Part shown: piece after piece, positions 16,290 to 26,784 of the stretch | How positions within the stretch are numbered: the first letter of the stretch is position 1 | Layout: each line of letters begins with the position of its first letter | Source of the DNA: RGIG8745 sp964554265 | GTDB taxonomy: Bacteria > Bacteroidota > Bacteroidia > Bacteroidales > Bacteroidaceae | DNA: 49,613 nucleotides | NCBI GenBank assembly: GCA_964554265.1 | Contig: CAZKOB010000010.1 | Span: forward strand, 1-49,613 | Direction: 5' to 3' | Made by a program: the position numbers and the translations under genes | The notes under the pieces: generated by a model | What the model was told of the DNA's origin: nothing | The model's database searches: none | The model's input: the letters and a program-made list of their open reading frames with translations, nothing else

Positions 16290-17990
16290 TCAGTCTTCCA
16301 TCAGTTTGCGATACCGAATGCGCTTTGGCTCTTCAAGTCCAAGACGCTTTGCCTTATTGGCCTCGTAATCAGTATATCCTCCTTCAAAATAGAATACTTC
16401 CCCGTTACCTTCAAAAGCAAGTATATGGGTACAGATACGATCAAGGAACCAGCGGTCATGGCTTATCACCACAGCACAACCGGCAAACTGGTCAAGTCCC
16501 TCTTCAAGTGCACGCAAAGTATTGACATCTATATCGTTGGTCGGTTCATCAAGCAAAAGAACATTGCCTTCCTGTTTTAATGCAAGCGCCACTTGCAGAC
16601 GATTGCGTTCTCCACCGGACAGCACACCGCATAGTTTTTCTTGATCTGCACCATTAAAATTGAAACGAGACAGGTATGCACGCACATTGATATCACGGTT
16701 ACCCATGCGTATGGTTTCATTTCCTTGGCTCACAACTTGATATACAGTCATCTGAGGATTTATATCCTTATGCTGCTGGTCCACATAACTGAGTTTAACC
16801 GTCTCACCGACTTCAAATGTTCCATTATCCGGGGTTTCCAGCCCCATTATCATGCGGAAGAGAGTTGTTTTTCCGGCCCCGTTAGGTCCTATCACGCCCA
16901 CAATGCCGTTTGGTGGAAGAACAAAGTTCAAATCACGGAAAAGAGTCTTCTCTCCAAATGATTTTTCTACATGCAACGCCTCTATCACCTTGTTTCCAAG
17001 TCGCGGACCATTAGGGATGAAGATTTCAAGCTTTTCCTCTTTCTCCTTCTGATCTTCGTTGATAAGCTTGTCATAAGAGTTCAGTCGCGCCTTCCCCTTT
17101 GCCTGACGCGCCTTAGGCGCCATCCGTACCCATTCAAGCTCACGTTCAAGTGTCTTCCTGCGCTTGCTTGCGGCCTTTTCTTCTTGCGCCATGCGTTTTG
17201 CCTTCTGATCAAGCCACGACGAATAATTTCCCTTCCACGGAATACCCTCGCCGCGATCAAGTTCAAGAATCCATTCCGACACATCATCAAGGAAATAACG
17301 GTCGTGTGTAACGGCAATGACTGTGCCTTCATATTGCTGCAAATGCTGTTCAAGCCAATCTATGCTCTCCGCATCAAGGTGGTTGGTCGGTTCATCAAGC
17401 AAAAGGACATCCGGTTTCTGCAACAAAAGACGGCATAAGGCAACTCGTCTGCGCTCTCCGCCTGACAGGTTCTCCACGCTCCAGTCTGCCGGAGGACAAC
17501 GCAATGCATCCATCGCACGTTCAAGCTTTGAATCAATATTCCACGCATCTGTGGAATCTATGATATCCTGCAATTCTGCCTGACGCGCCATAAGCTGATC
17601 CATTTTGTCTGCATCCTCATAATATTCCGGCAAACCGAATTTGTTGTTTATCTCATCATATTCAGCAAGCGCATCATATACATACTGAACCCCTTCCATG
17701 ACATTTTCCTTCACCGTCTTTTCCGGATTCAGCTGCGGATCCTGCGGAAGATAACCTACGCTATACCCTGGGGACCATACCACTTCTCCCTGAAACTGTT
17801 CGTCTATTCCGGCTATGATTTTCATCAAGGTAGACTTACCTGCTCCATTAAGACCGATAATACCAATTTTCGCCCCATAGAAGAAACTCAGATAAATGTT
17901 CTTGAGAATCTGCTTCTGATTCTGTTGAATGGTCTTTGATACCCCGACCATCGAAAAAATAACTTTTTTGTCGTCTGTTGTTGAAGCCAT
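16290..17990 (-). CDS. ettA: Energy-dependent translational throttle protein EttA (ABC-F)
   Basis: A 566-residue soluble ABC-F ATPase that binds the ribosomal E site and gates the first steps of elongation by ATP/ADP state. The first ATPase domain has Walker A GLNGAGKS (46-53), signature LSGGE (175-179) and Walker B ending at Glu200 (LLLDEPTNHLD). The P-site tRNA-interacting linker contains the EttA-specific RMAPKARQAKGKARL. The second ATPase domain has GPNGAGKTT and LSGGERNRLQ with LLLDEPTNDID. There are no membrane segments. It starts 36 bases after the TIGR02757 gene and is likely the last gene of an operon with nadE. Confidence 0.95.
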   Translation of the reverse strand: MASTTDDKKVIFSMVGVSKTIQQNQKQILKNIYLSFFYGAKIGIIGLNGAGKSTLMKIIAGIDEQFQGEVVWSPGYSVGYLPQDPQLNPEKTVKENVMEGVQYVYDALAEYDEINNKFGLPEYYEDADKMDQLMARQAELQDIIDSTDAWNIDSKLERAMDALRCPPADWSVENLSGGERRRVALCRLLLQKPDVLLLDEPTNHLDAESIDWLEQHLQQYEGTVIAVTHDRYFLDDVSEWILELDRGEGIPWKGNYSSWLDQKAKRMAQEEKAASKRRKTLERELEWVRMAPKARQAKGKARLNSYDKLINEDQKEKEEKLEIFIPNGPRLGNKVIEALHVEKSFGEKTLFRDLNFVLPPNGIVGVIGPNGAGKTTLFRMIMGLETPDNGTFEVGETVKLSYVDQQHKDINPQMTVYQVVSQGNETIRMGNRDINVRAYLSRFNFNGADQEKLCGVLSGGERNRLQVALALKQEGNVLLLDEPTNDIDVNTLRALEEGLDQFAGCAVVISHDRWFLDRICTHILAFEGNGEVFYFEGGYTDYEANKAKRLGLEEPKRIRYRKLMED

Positions 17991-18026
17991 ATTGTTACAT
18001 ATCTTTTCTTTATTAGTTGTTCTTTT

Positions 18027-18818
18027 TTATTTATTACCCGACATCACAGTCTTGTCCTCATCATCAATCCTGTCCGAAAGAACCATGAGAGCAACATCAT
18101 ACTTAAGGGGGTCCGCGGAATCCCATTTCCTAAAGATACTCGTCAACTCTTCACACGCTTTCCATGTCGGACGTTTATTCTTGAGTACAGACTTTGTCAG
18201 CTGGCACACATGCACGTCCATCACAGCATACAAATCCGACTGTGAGCGACTTTTCCATATATGAAAGTCCGGAGCGTCCGAACGTGTCATCCAACGGACG
18301 AACATACAGATACGTTTGCATGCCGACCTATCCATTGTTCCCACCCTCGCGTCCGATAGCCAGGTACATATTGCAGCTATAACATCCCGAGTCGGCATTC
18401 CGTCAAACACCTCTTCCATAGAAGAATGTCCCTGCAAGACATTCCTTAGCTTGCGACAAACCTGCTTGAAAGTATCCGCATCAAGGGTACGGTATACACA
18501 ATTATTCTTGGCTGTCACGTAAGAATATTCAAATGCACCGGACATAACGAACCGTGCCGGCCGCCACTGCATCTCATCGCGAAGCATTCTTTCTGCCACC
18601 CGACATATCGCCTTCCTATGTCCCCACGCTATCATTGCCACGAAAAGCGCACCAAGCTCGATGTCAAGTTGTGTGGCCGGATTGTCAGGTTCAGACCTTA
18701 TATTCTCAACAAGCTTATACACCACTCCGCAAGGGTCTACCCTTCTGAAAGCCTCAGCATCAAAAGAGCCGGCATATATTCTGTCGAGATTCTCCTTTGT
18801 TATGCACCTGTCCACCAT
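18027..18818 (-). CDS. TIGR02757 (DUF2400) family protein
   Basis: A 263-residue protein recognised from the TIGR02757 pattern: DIELGALFVAMIAWGHRKAICR near residue 55, YRTLDADTF, FVRWMTRSDAPDFHIWK, and a C-terminal MDVHVCQLTKSVLKNKRPTW with KYDVALM. It is all-helical with no signal peptide, so cytoplasmic. The family is widespread in Bacteroidetes and its function is unproven. The fold has been compared with helix-hairpin-helix DNA glycosylases, but I cannot confirm catalytic residues. It lies 12 bases after nadE and 36 before ettA, so it is presumably co-transcribed. Confidence 0.8.
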   Translation of the reverse strand: MVDRCITKENLDRIYAGSFDAEAFRRVDPCGVVYKLVENIRSEPDNPATQLDIELGALFVAMIAWGHRKAICRVAERMLRDEMQWRPARFVMSGAFEYSYVTAKNNCVYRTLDADTFKQVCRKLRNVLQGHSSMEEVFDGMPTRDVIAAICTWLSDARVGTMDRSACKRICMFVRWMTRSDAPDFHIWKSRSQSDLYAVMDVHVCQLTKSVLKNKRPTWKACEELTSIFRKWDSADPLKYDVALMVLSDRIDDEDKTVMSGNK

Positions 18819-18830
18819 GCCACATCCTGT

Positions 18831-20768
18831 TTATTTTATGTTTTCACACTCTTCTATCCATGCCGCGGCACAGGCATCGCTCGGCATCCTCCAGTCTCCT
18901 CTCGGGCTAAGACTTACACTGCCCACTTTCGGGCCGTCAGGCAAGCACGAACGCTTAAACTGCTGTGTAAAGAATCTGCGGCAGAATGTTTTCAACCATT
19001 TCTTTACAGTGTCCTCATCATAACACCCACACTTGACAAACGCGTTGTGTGCAAGATAGTAAATCTTCGCCGGACGGAAACCGTAGCGCAGGAAATTATA
19101 CAAAAAGAAGTCATGCAATTCATAAGGTCCCACAAGATCTTCCGTTTTCTGCTTTATCTCTCCGTTCTCGTCGGCAGGAATCAGTTCCGGGCTTATAGGA
19201 GTGTCTATGATATCAAGCAGAGTTGCTCTTGACTCTTCATCAACACTCGTATTGGCCACCCACGTCACAAGATGCTTTACAAGTGTCTTTGGTATAGAGC
19301 AATTGACACCATAGTTCGACATGTGGTCTGCATTATATGTGGCCCACCCGAGCGCAAGTTCTGACAAATCTCCTGTCCCGACAACAAATCCTCCTGTCTG
19401 ATTCGCCACATCCATAAGAATCTGAGTCCGTTCACGAGCCTGTGCATTCTCGTATATAACATCATGAATGTCTATATCGTGGTTTATATCCTTAAAATGC
19501 CGGATACAAGCTTCCTTTATACTTATTTCCCTTATTGTTATACCCAGCGAACGCATCAGCGACAGTGCATTTCTATAAGTACGTCCCGTCGTTCCGAACC
19601 CCGGCATCGTAATTCCCACTATATCCTTTCGGCTACGCTTCAGCTTGTCCATTGTCTTCACGCATACAAGCAGTGCAAGAGTTGAATCCAGACCGCCGGA
19701 AATGCCCACTACCACTGTCTGCGACGAAGTGTGGACAATACGCTTGGCAAGTCCGCTGACCTGAATCGCAAATATCTCTTCACAACGCTCTTCAAGCACC
19801 TGCCCTCCGGGAACAAAAGGATGAGGGTCTATATATCGCGTCAAAGGAGTATCCTCCGGCAGCACGGTCGGCTGACAACTTACATCGACATAATCCTCCA
19901 ACCGGCACATGCGAATACACTCCGCAAAGGTGGTGTTCACACGACGCTCCACCCTCAAACGCTCCACATCTATTTCTGATATAACAAGCTGCTCCTCCAT
20001 GCAGAACCTTCCACTTTGGGCCAGAAGCGTGCCATTTTCATAGATCATGCCATTCCCGGCATATACAAGGTCTTGGGTCGACTCACCGAAACCTGATGAA
20101 GAGTAGACATATCCGGCTATACATCGCGCCGACTGTTGCGCAAGCAAGGAACAAAGATATTCATGCTTGCTTATCACCTCATTCGTGGCTGAAAGATTAA
20201 ATATTATCTCCGCACCCTTCAAAGCAAGTTTACAGCTCGGCGGAATCGGCGCCCAAAGGTCTTCACACAATTCCACGCCAAAAGAGGCCTGTACCGTATG
20301 GAAGATGATATTACGGCTAACAGTCACCGTTTGTGCACAAAGATGAGTGGTTGTGTCCGGATAGCAAAGTGAGGAGGCGAACCACCTTTTCTCATAAAAT
20401 TCCTTGTAATTCGGCAGAAAGGTCTTAGGCACCACCGCCAATATTTTTCCACCCTGTATAACCACAGCCGCATTCAAAAGAGCGGCATCCATCTGCACCG
20501 GCATCCCCACAACGGATATGATGTTAAGAGAACGTGTGAAATCGAGCAGTTTGAACAATGCATTTTCGCAGTTGTCGACCAACAGCTGCTGTGCAAACAA
20601 ATCACCGCACGTGTATCCTGTCATACATAGTTCCGGGAAGCAGATAATCTCCACACCCTTACCTTCTGCCTGAATAATCAGGTTTTCAATTTGTTTCTCG
20701 TTATAGTCGCAATCCGCAACCTTCAAATTCGGTATGGCTGCCGCCACCTTTACGAACCCGTAATTCAT
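18831..20768 (-). CDS. nadE: Glutamine-dependent NAD+ synthetase
   Basis: A 645-residue enzyme that makes NAD+ from deamido-NAD+, ATP and glutamine. The N-terminal nitrilase-type glutaminase has the triad Glu46 (FPELCMTGY), Lys115 (VVPKTFLPN) and Cys168 (GVELCEDLWAP). The C-terminal synthetase has the P-loop SGGLDST at about 357-363 and GTGDLSELALGW further on. The length fits the long bifunctional form, so ammonia comes from its own glutaminase. It leads an apparent operon with the TIGR02757 gene and ettA and is preceded by a good -33/-7 promoter. Confidence 0.96.
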   Translation of the reverse strand: MNYGFVKVAAAIPNLKVADCDYNEKQIENLIIQAEGKGVEIICFPELCMTGYTCGDLFAQQLLVDNCENALFKLLDFTRSLNIISVVGMPVQMDAALLNAAVVIQGGKILAVVPKTFLPNYKEFYEKRWFASSLCYPDTTTHLCAQTVTVSRNIIFHTVQASFGVELCEDLWAPIPPSCKLALKGAEIIFNLSATNEVISKHEYLCSLLAQQSARCIAGYVYSSSGFGESTQDLVYAGNGMIYENGTLLAQSGRFCMEEQLVISEIDVERLRVERRVNTTFAECIRMCRLEDYVDVSCQPTVLPEDTPLTRYIDPHPFVPGGQVLEERCEEIFAIQVSGLAKRIVHTSSQTVVVGISGGLDSTLALLVCVKTMDKLKRSRKDIVGITMPGFGTTGRTYRNALSLMRSLGITIREISIKEACIRHFKDINHDIDIHDVIYENAQARERTQILMDVANQTGGFVVGTGDLSELALGWATYNADHMSNYGVNCSIPKTLVKHLVTWVANTSVDEESRATLLDIIDTPISPELIPADENGEIKQKTEDLVGPYELHDFFLYNFLRYGFRPAKIYYLAHNAFVKCGCYDEDTVKKWLKTFCRRFFTQQFKRSCLPDGPKVGSVSLSPRGDWRMPSDACAAAWIEECENIK

Positions 20769-20859
20769 ATCTTCTATGTTTTATAGTTCTAAGAAATAAG
20801 CCTCCCTTTTGAAAAAAATGTCATTAAGAACAGGATAAACTATATCTCTGAATGACGGA

Positions 20860-20891
20860 CAAAAATACAAACAAAAACTCACATTACAAAA
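20860..20891 (-). promoter_or_regulatory. nadE promoter
   Basis: On the minus strand, TTTTG (20887-20891) and TATTTTTG (20860-20867) are separated by 19 bases, an excellent fit to the Bacteroidetes sigma-ABfr -33/-7 consensus. The leader to nadE would be about 85 bases. Confidence 0.7.
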
Positions 20892-20899
20892 TTAAAGAA

Positions 20900-21023
20900 A
20901 GCCCTGCAAAAAGTTGGAAATCTTGCAAGTTTTTTTGCAGGTGTTTTCATAGACTTCTCTTGTGATTTTAAGCAGATGTATTCACAGACTCCTCCTATTT
21001 GTGTTTTTGTGATTTTGTGGGTG
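20900..21023 (+). repeat. Module string before MITE copy A
   Basis: Contains 'aagttggaaatcttgcaag', then 'cagacttctcttgtgatttt', then 'cacagactcctcctatttgtg'. The same order is seen at 42536-42707 and, inverted, at 43869-43985. It lies immediately upstream of MITE copy A. Confidence 0.65.
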
Positions 21024-21220
21024 TATTCACAGACTCCTCCGTCGCTGCGCGCCACCTCCCCTAACTTAGGGGAGGAGCCTGTTTACTCAGCAGATTTTAA
21101 TGCTATTATATTGGAAACCAATATATTAACTCACTATTGGTTTTCCAACGAGCAAGGCAACTAAGCTCCTCCCCTAAGTTAGGGGGAGGTGGCGCGAAGT
21201 GACGGAGGAGTCTGTGAATA
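21024..21220 (+). mobile_element. MITE-like palindromic element, copy A
   Basis: About 197 bp with terminal inverted repeats of some 50 bp, differing at a few bases. Each end reads 'cacagactcctccgtcgct', then the self-complementary 'cctcccctaacttaggggagg' core (21 bases, given here by its two halves cctcccctaa and cttaggggagg). Between the ends is an about 90-bp AT-rich core containing 'cactattggttttcc' that is shared with copies B and C and gives it a direction. There is no transposase, so it would be non-autonomous. Confidence 0.75.
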
Positions 21221-21242
21221 CACCAGCAAAAGCATCCGTCTT

Positions 21243-22003
21243 TCTCTGGAACATTTTTTCTTTCTTTTTGACACTAAGCCCACTTTTAACTGACGGAGTT
21301 TTATTAACATAATTAAGAATCGTTTACATTCAACCGATTGTCAAAATTTTGAAGGTTTGTTGATAAACAACTGATAATCAATAAAATGCTATTTTAGCAA
21401 AACGATGCAGTTTTAGGTGCAAGAAGTACAAGCGAAGATAAAAATAGGACGTATTGATAATCAGCAAGTTATAAAATTTCTTGCCCAAGATTCTTGTTTT
21501 TCACTACCAAAATCCGTCTTTGTTTTTCGTGGCATTGAAAAATCCGATTTCACTCTTTTTAAGAAATCAATTTGTGCAACATCCAATTTCAGCCCGAAAA
21601 ACAGACCTCCTCGAACTCGTTCACCTTGAAAATAAATTTCGTTCACCTTGAAAATGTTTTTAAAGTACCTTTTAAACAAATTTTGTTCACCTTGAAAATC
21701 GGCCTTTTGTGTACTCTTCTTTCAGGAGAGACACGCGCAAATGTGAATAAATGTATCTTTTAGGGATGCAAATTACGCTATTTTTACATTTGTAATTCAA
21801 GGCCTGAAAACGGCCTCAGAATCGCACAAATGTAACTTCAGTAAGGTTCGGCCGATTTTATGCGATTCTCGGAGCCTTGAATTTTAACGTTTCAGATTGT
21901 CAAGAAAAAACCGTAATTTATGACAATCAGATGGTGCGACGGAGGGAATAACCAAGCCGGTTTATGAGGACACCGGCCTTGTTGCAGCGTGACAGCCGGA
22001 CCG
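21243..22003 (-). repeat. 0.7-kb dispersed repeat, copy 2
   Basis: Reverse-oriented relative of copy 1. It starts next to MITE copy A with 'ctttctttttgacac' and runs almost to the tamB stop codon. The three 'gttcaccttgaaaa' motifs (21619, 21641, 21685) are all in the same direction, as in copy 1. The far end 'ccggtttatgagga...ccggccttgttgcagcgtgac' is shared with copy 3. Confidence 0.8.
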
Positions 22004-22037
22004 GTGAACAAGGTATATAGATCTGCACCCGGCTTCG

Positions 22038-25000
22038 TCACTTCACAGAATCAGTCTTCAGCTCGGCAGACTTGATTTCTTTCTCCCTCTTTTTCCATTT
22101 CATCAGATTGCGCCAAGATTCAAAACTCCGCTGATAACTGATACCGATACCCTGAGTATTCAGTGTGGCTTTGGTGAAATATCTGTCGTTCATCTGGTTG
22201 TATGCCTTTATATAGGTATGTCCGTTCTCTGTTATTCTCCATCTCACATCAAAATCTCCCACGAAATTGGAAGTTTGGGTCAACGCATTGTCACGGTATC
22301 CAAAATTTCCGTTTATAAGCAAACGGTCATTCAACAAACTACCGGAAAGCATACCTTCCACGTCTATATCTTCCCAGCCATGTTCGCCTGTCGTAAATCC
22401 CGCCCCGAAATTCCATTTGCGGTTTTCTCCCATCATATTGGAAAGCATCTGGTTAATCTGTCCGCTAAGTGTTGAGGATATCAACGAATTAATGGCTTGC
22501 GACGAATTGGCATCTCCGTTGGCTCTCGCAAACTCATTGGTATAGAATCGACCGACTCCAAGCAAATAGATGATCTGCATATTCATCTCCTCGTCCGAAC
22601 TTATCATACTGTACACAAGCTGTTTCGTTTCATCATTGACAGTAGGAAGCTCGATGTTGAACTTGAAGTTCATATTGCCCAACTGCCCCGTGATATCAAG
22701 AATACAAACCACCTTGACTTTGTTGTTCTGTATGTATGCTGTGCTTGCCGTAAGATCGCTCAAAGGGACCGAGCTGAGGGTATGGTGGCAGATAAGATGA
22801 AGATTGGCATCAAATGGGTTTCCGTTGAATTTCACCTGACTGCCATTCTGTATGACAAGGTCCCTGAATATCAGTTCCTGCAGAAAAAGCCGATACCTTC
22901 CGCTCGTAATATTGTAGTTGCCAAACAATTGGAAAGAGCCCTTGTTATGATAGGAAGCCCGCAGGCTGGCATTTCCAAATGTGTTTATATATCCATCCTC
23001 TGTATTATCCATGCGAAGCTTTATCTCACAATCCGGAGTCAGGGAAATACTGAGATCCATAAAAATGTCTCCCTCATATTCGTATTCGTCCTTGCTGCCG
23101 ACAGATTCTGAAGCTTTAGCGTCCGACAACATCTGCTCACTTCCGCCCCACTGTTCGCCATTGTATTTCCCAAATGTAACAAATTCTTTGTCCGCCGCTT
23201 CCATTTCCTTCTCAGGAACGGCATACTCCTTGTCCTTACGGTCACGAAACTCCACAAAATTAGAACTGAGAACCACATCCGGAGATGCCGCGTCGTATGC
23301 AAACACACTTCCCTTCACGGGGGTGACATTGGCATTTATATACAAAGGATGCCCGTCAGCTCCGCTTATCTGCATGTTTCCGTTGGCATAGACCGTTGCA
23401 TAAAACTTATCTGAATTGAAGTCACGCTCATCATAACAAATCAAATTGTCCATGCCAATATTGAACTTATAAGAGAAATTCTTCAGATTGTCATGTTCCA
23501 CTGTACCGTTCACCACACCACGGTTCTTCTTCTTATCGTATATTCCAATATTGTCGAACACAAACTTGTTTGGTCTGAGCCTTATGGTATCATCACATAT
23601 ATTATAGACAACATTGGTTGCACGCAGACGCATGCTGATGTCAGGCACTATATCACCCACAAGATTGATGTCGTTCAAGGGGCCCACCACGCGCAGATAA
23701 CCATTTGTACAACCTTCTATATCCTCAAATATGCCTCCCAGAAATCCATTGAGAAACCCTGCATTGGTGTTGTTCACATTAATCAGCAGATTGATGTCGT
23801 TGTTGCCGGGGGACACATAGCCATTGACATCCGTCACTCTGAATTCAGGTTTTCCGCCTTTCTCATCCATATCCGTAATATGGGCATTTATTGCAATGCC
23901 GTTCACGGTGTCATCCCAGCAAACACCTATATCCGCAGTCCCCAACCGACCTCCCTGCAACTGGAAGTCTTCGACTCTCAGACAGGCCTTCATGTCCGGC
24001 TTACCGTATATGTTGCGCAACACAGCTCTTCCTGATGCCCTGCCCTTGAAATCTACCGAATGGAAATTTATCAGATCAAGAAAATATTCAAGTTGCAAAT
24101 CATTCAAATCTGCCACTATTGTATCGGCTATGTTATCCGACACAATGCCATTCACCTTAATATACTGATTTTTGTTCTCTATTTTTATATTGTTGCAATG
24201 TATTTCTTTGTTGTACAGGGCTATATGTGCCGGATGTACATGCCACACCGTATCATTAATCAACAGTTCCGACTGCAGCAAATCAACATTGGTCTTCAAG
24301 CATCCTGCACTGTCGGCAAATGTAGTGACCACACTTATCTCTCCGTTAATCGAGTGTTCCGTACTGTTCTTCCACCATACTCTTGCCGACAGACAATCAT
24401 TGCCGGCATTCGCATCAATAGTGAACTTGGTGGCTTCCTCCAAACGCCGCCGCAAGACAGAAAATGACACATTCGACTGTTCTCTGACATTGTCGCACTG
24501 CAAACGCATATCGTCATACCGGGTTCCTTCGTATATGACACGCGGAGCGTCAAGGATCAGCCCCATCGCATTCCGGGCCGAATTGACATTGCCTGAAATG
24601 TGCACCGGTCTTTCAAGCACACAATCCACATCCAGAAGATGTCTGACAAATTCCGATTCATACAACTCTATATCAAAATCAAAATATGCGTCTGATTTCG
24701 CTCCGCCATCTATAACCGAAGGCAGATAAGCGGCATATTGATTCCTGATGCTGTTCAGTATATCAGAAAAAGCGACATTACCATATACATTCGCTTCAAT
24801 CATATCACCGCTTACTAAAAGGTGTCTTTCTCCATCATCGGACAGTTCTGCACTCACCACAAGTTTGTCCAATGCATAAACATTGTCCGAAGAATACATT
24901 ACCACCGAATCCACAGCAACCATACCTGTGGCAAAATCCGGATTTTTCCCATTAAGGTCAACCGACAGATTAAAATCAAATTTTTCGTCTGCGAATCCTC

Positions 25001-26531
25001 CGGTAAGATTCAAAGCATGAGGACAGAACTCACGCACCTCAAGCGATATATCGTAATCGGCATCATGCTCCGACAACAAGCAATGGCCATCCATGCTAAG
25101 TTTGAGGTTCGCATCATCGACTGACATCCGCCCGCCTATCATTCCCTTCCGGTATTTCGCATCCAATGATATGCCACTATAACGATAGCCCTGATATTCA
25201 AGCTCGTCTATGGTTCCTGACACAGCGCCTTCCGGAGAAGCCTTGTCCATGCAGAGGGCTTCTGCGTCAAAATGAAAAGCAGACATACCCAGATTCTCAT
25301 TGTCAGCAATAAGCGAAAGGTCTATACCACGACTGTCTATATAACCGGAAAATGTACGCATGGCCTTCGACAGACATTCTATGTCCATATCGCCGGCCCC
25401 CGTAGCAACATGTCCGTCAACTCCCATGAAGTCGCCTCGTTTCGACAGTGTGCCACTGAAGCCTACATACCCTATGCGATGCAGCATTTCACGGACATCG
25501 TGCTGTTCCAAAGCTTCCAGAAAGAAATCGGTCGTCTCGCTTTCCGAAATCCGCAGGTCTCTTACATCAAAGTTTACCGCAGTCTCTTTTGTGCGCATGA
25601 ACTCCATTTTCGCGTCCATGTTCAAACTGAAGCCTTCGTCGTCCGTATGCAGACATACACTATCCGCATACACACCGTTTGAGTTGCCGGTAATCCCGGC
25701 ATCCACATACAAATCCCTGTCACACCCCGACAAGAGAGGCAGAAAGCCTTTCAAGTCGGAAAGGGCGATACGGGAATTGTGCAAAGCCGTCTTATAGCTG
25801 TATGTGCCGTTCTTCTTGTAATTGGAGTAATCAACAAAAACAGTGTCCAGCCTGACAACGGAGTTGCTCATGGAAAGTTCAAAAACAGGCACGACACAGG
25901 ATTGTGCATTGGCTTCCAGCTTCATGCAGAAGTCTTTGATTCCTATTCCCGAACAAATATCTTCTGCGTTAAAACGTCGGATGGCAAGATTCAAGGAATC
26001 TTCTGTAAACGCTTTCAGAACAACCTTCATGCCTACATCGTGCAAACTGATGTGTGATGTGTTAAACTTATCCGGTGTCGGCTCCTCAGACATCACATCG
26101 TATGTAATGTTGGCATGACGCATGATAAAGGAATTTATTCTTATATCCATAGTCCGCCCCGGACTGTTTTTTTCCCCCGGCTTGAATGCGTCAAGCACAA
26201 ACTGGAAGTTCGGCTCCGCCTCCGGAGTGTTCCGATACAGGCCGGCATTCAAACCAAAGAGCTGGGCACTTGACACATCTATTTCACCTCGGAGCAGCGA
26301 CAACAAATCTATCGACACAGCCATTCGCGCAACCTTAAGCATCTGTTTGCCTTCCCGGTCCTCTATGCAGACATCATCTATCACCAAACGATTTATAAAT
26401 CCTATGCTGACGGAGCCCACTCTCACTTCCGTATGCAGTATGCCCGACAATGCATCGGCTGTCCAGCCTGCCATCTGTCTCTGCATAAATGGCAGGCTGA
26501 ACAACATTATCACACCTATATAGAGTATCAA
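22038..26531 (-). CDS. tamB: TamB-like translocation and assembly module protein
   Basis: A protein of about 1497 residues with one N-terminal membrane segment (ILYIGVIMLFSLPFM), then a very long beta-rich AsmA/TamB-like body. The C-terminal DUF490 domain (about 1100-1450) has DLSISLTPDCEIKLRMDN, GRYRLFLQELIFRDLVIQNGS and LSGQINQMLSNMMGENRKWNFGAGF. It is expected to bridge the inner and outer membranes in lipid or barrel-protein delivery. The start is unsettled: 26531 is a TTG with no positive residues before the helix. The frame stays open upstream (lysine/arginine-rich KKIYKILRN) without any ATG as far as the -7 box, so a CTG at 26555 or ATT at 26567 is also possible. Confidence 0.88.
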   Translation of the reverse strand: MILYIGVIMLFSLPFMQRQMAGWTADALSGILHTEVRVGSVSIGFINRLVIDDVCIEDREGKQMLKVARMAVSIDLLSLLRGEIDVSSAQLFGLNAGLYRNTPEAEPNFQFVLDAFKPGEKNSPGRTMDIRINSFIMRHANITYDVMSEEPTPDKFNTSHISLHDVGMKVVLKAFTEDSLNLAIRRFNAEDICSGIGIKDFCMKLEANAQSCVVPVFELSMSNSVVRLDTVFVDYSNYKKNGTYSYKTALHNSRIALSDLKGFLPLLSGCDRDLYVDAGITGNSNGVYADSVCLHTDDEGFSLNMDAKMEFMRTKETAVNFDVRDLRISESETTDFFLEALEQHDVREMLHRIGYVGFSGTLSKRGDFMGVDGHVATGAGDMDIECLSKAMRTFSGYIDSRGIDLSLIADNENLGMSAFHFDAEALCMDKASPEGAVSGTIDELEYQGYRYSGISLDAKYRKGMIGGRMSVDDANLKLSMDGHCLLSEHDADYDISLEVREFCPHALNLTGGFADEKFDFNLSVDLNGKNPDFATGMVAVDSVVMYSSDNVYALDKLVVSAELSDDGERHLLVSGDMIEANVYGNVAFSDILNSIRNQYAAYLPSVIDGGAKSDAYFDFDIELYESEFVRHLLDVDCVLERPVHISGNVNSARNAMGLILDAPRVIYEGTRYDDMRLQCDNVREQSNVSFSVLRRRLEEATKFTIDANAGNDCLSARVWWKNSTEHSINGEISVVTTFADSAGCLKTNVDLLQSELLINDTVWHVHPAHIALYNKEIHCNNIKIENKNQYIKVNGIVSDNIADTIVADLNDLQLEYFLDLINFHSVDFKGRASGRAVLRNIYGKPDMKACLRVEDFQLQGGRLGTADIGVCWDDTVNGIAINAHITDMDEKGGKPEFRVTDVNGYVSPGNNDINLLINVNNTNAGFLNGFLGGIFEDIEGCTNGYLRVVGPLNDINLVGDIVPDISMRLRATNVVYNICDDTIRLRPNKFVFDNIGIYDKKKNRGVVNGTVEHDNLKNFSYKFNIGMDNLICYDERDFNSDKFYATVYANGNMQISGADGHPLYINANVTPVKGSVFAYDAASPDVVLSSNFVEFRDRKDKEYAVPEKEMEAADKEFVTFGKYNGEQWGGSEQMLSDAKASESVGSKDEYEYEGDIFMDLSISLTPDCEIKLRMDNTEDGYINTFGNASLRASYHNKGSFQLFGNYNITSGRYRLFLQELIFRDLVIQNGSQVKFNGNPFDANLHLICHHTLSSVPLSDLTASTAYIQNNKVKVVCILDITGQLGNMNFKFNIELPTVNDETKQLVYSMISSDEEMNMQIIYLLGVGRFYTNEFARANGDANSSQAINSLISSTLSGQINQMLSNMMGENRKWNFGAGFTTGEHGWEDIDVEGMLSGSLLNDRLLINGNFGYRDNALTQTSNFVGDFDVRWRITENGHTYIKAYNQMNDRYFTKATLNTQGIGISYQRSFESWRNLMKWKKREKEIKSAELKTDSVK

Positions 26532-26601
26532 TATTGTCCCTATGGTGTTTCTCAGTATCTTATAAATCTTTTTAATTGCTTGAATAGATGTTTGTCGATT
26601 A

Positions 26602-26609
26602 CAAAAATA
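26602..26609 (-). promoter_or_regulatory. -7 box for tamB
   Basis: TATTTTTG on the minus strand, an exact TAnnTTTG. A weaker TTTTC lies about 19 bases upstream. Transcription would begin near 26595, which excludes any tamB start codon further upstream. Confidence 0.55.
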
Positions 26610-26784
26610 CGATATATATTTTGTTTACGAAAATCATTTTCCTCTTTTGGACATTATTTGCGCTGATTACACAACAAGTTCCTTTTCCGGAAAACATATT
26701 TAGAAACAGAAACAGAGATTAGGTCTCTTTTTCATCTCCGAAACCCAATCTCTGCATCTTCATATCCATAAAGCCAAGCAACTG

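Noticed and set aside
20976..21164. 62-residue frame in MITE A, with similar frames at 42657-42845 (+) and 43730-43966 (-)
   Set aside because: They share a 'SQTPPSLRAT' start, but this is only the terminal inverted repeat read as protein. Similar frames are common false calls in Bacteroidetes repeats.
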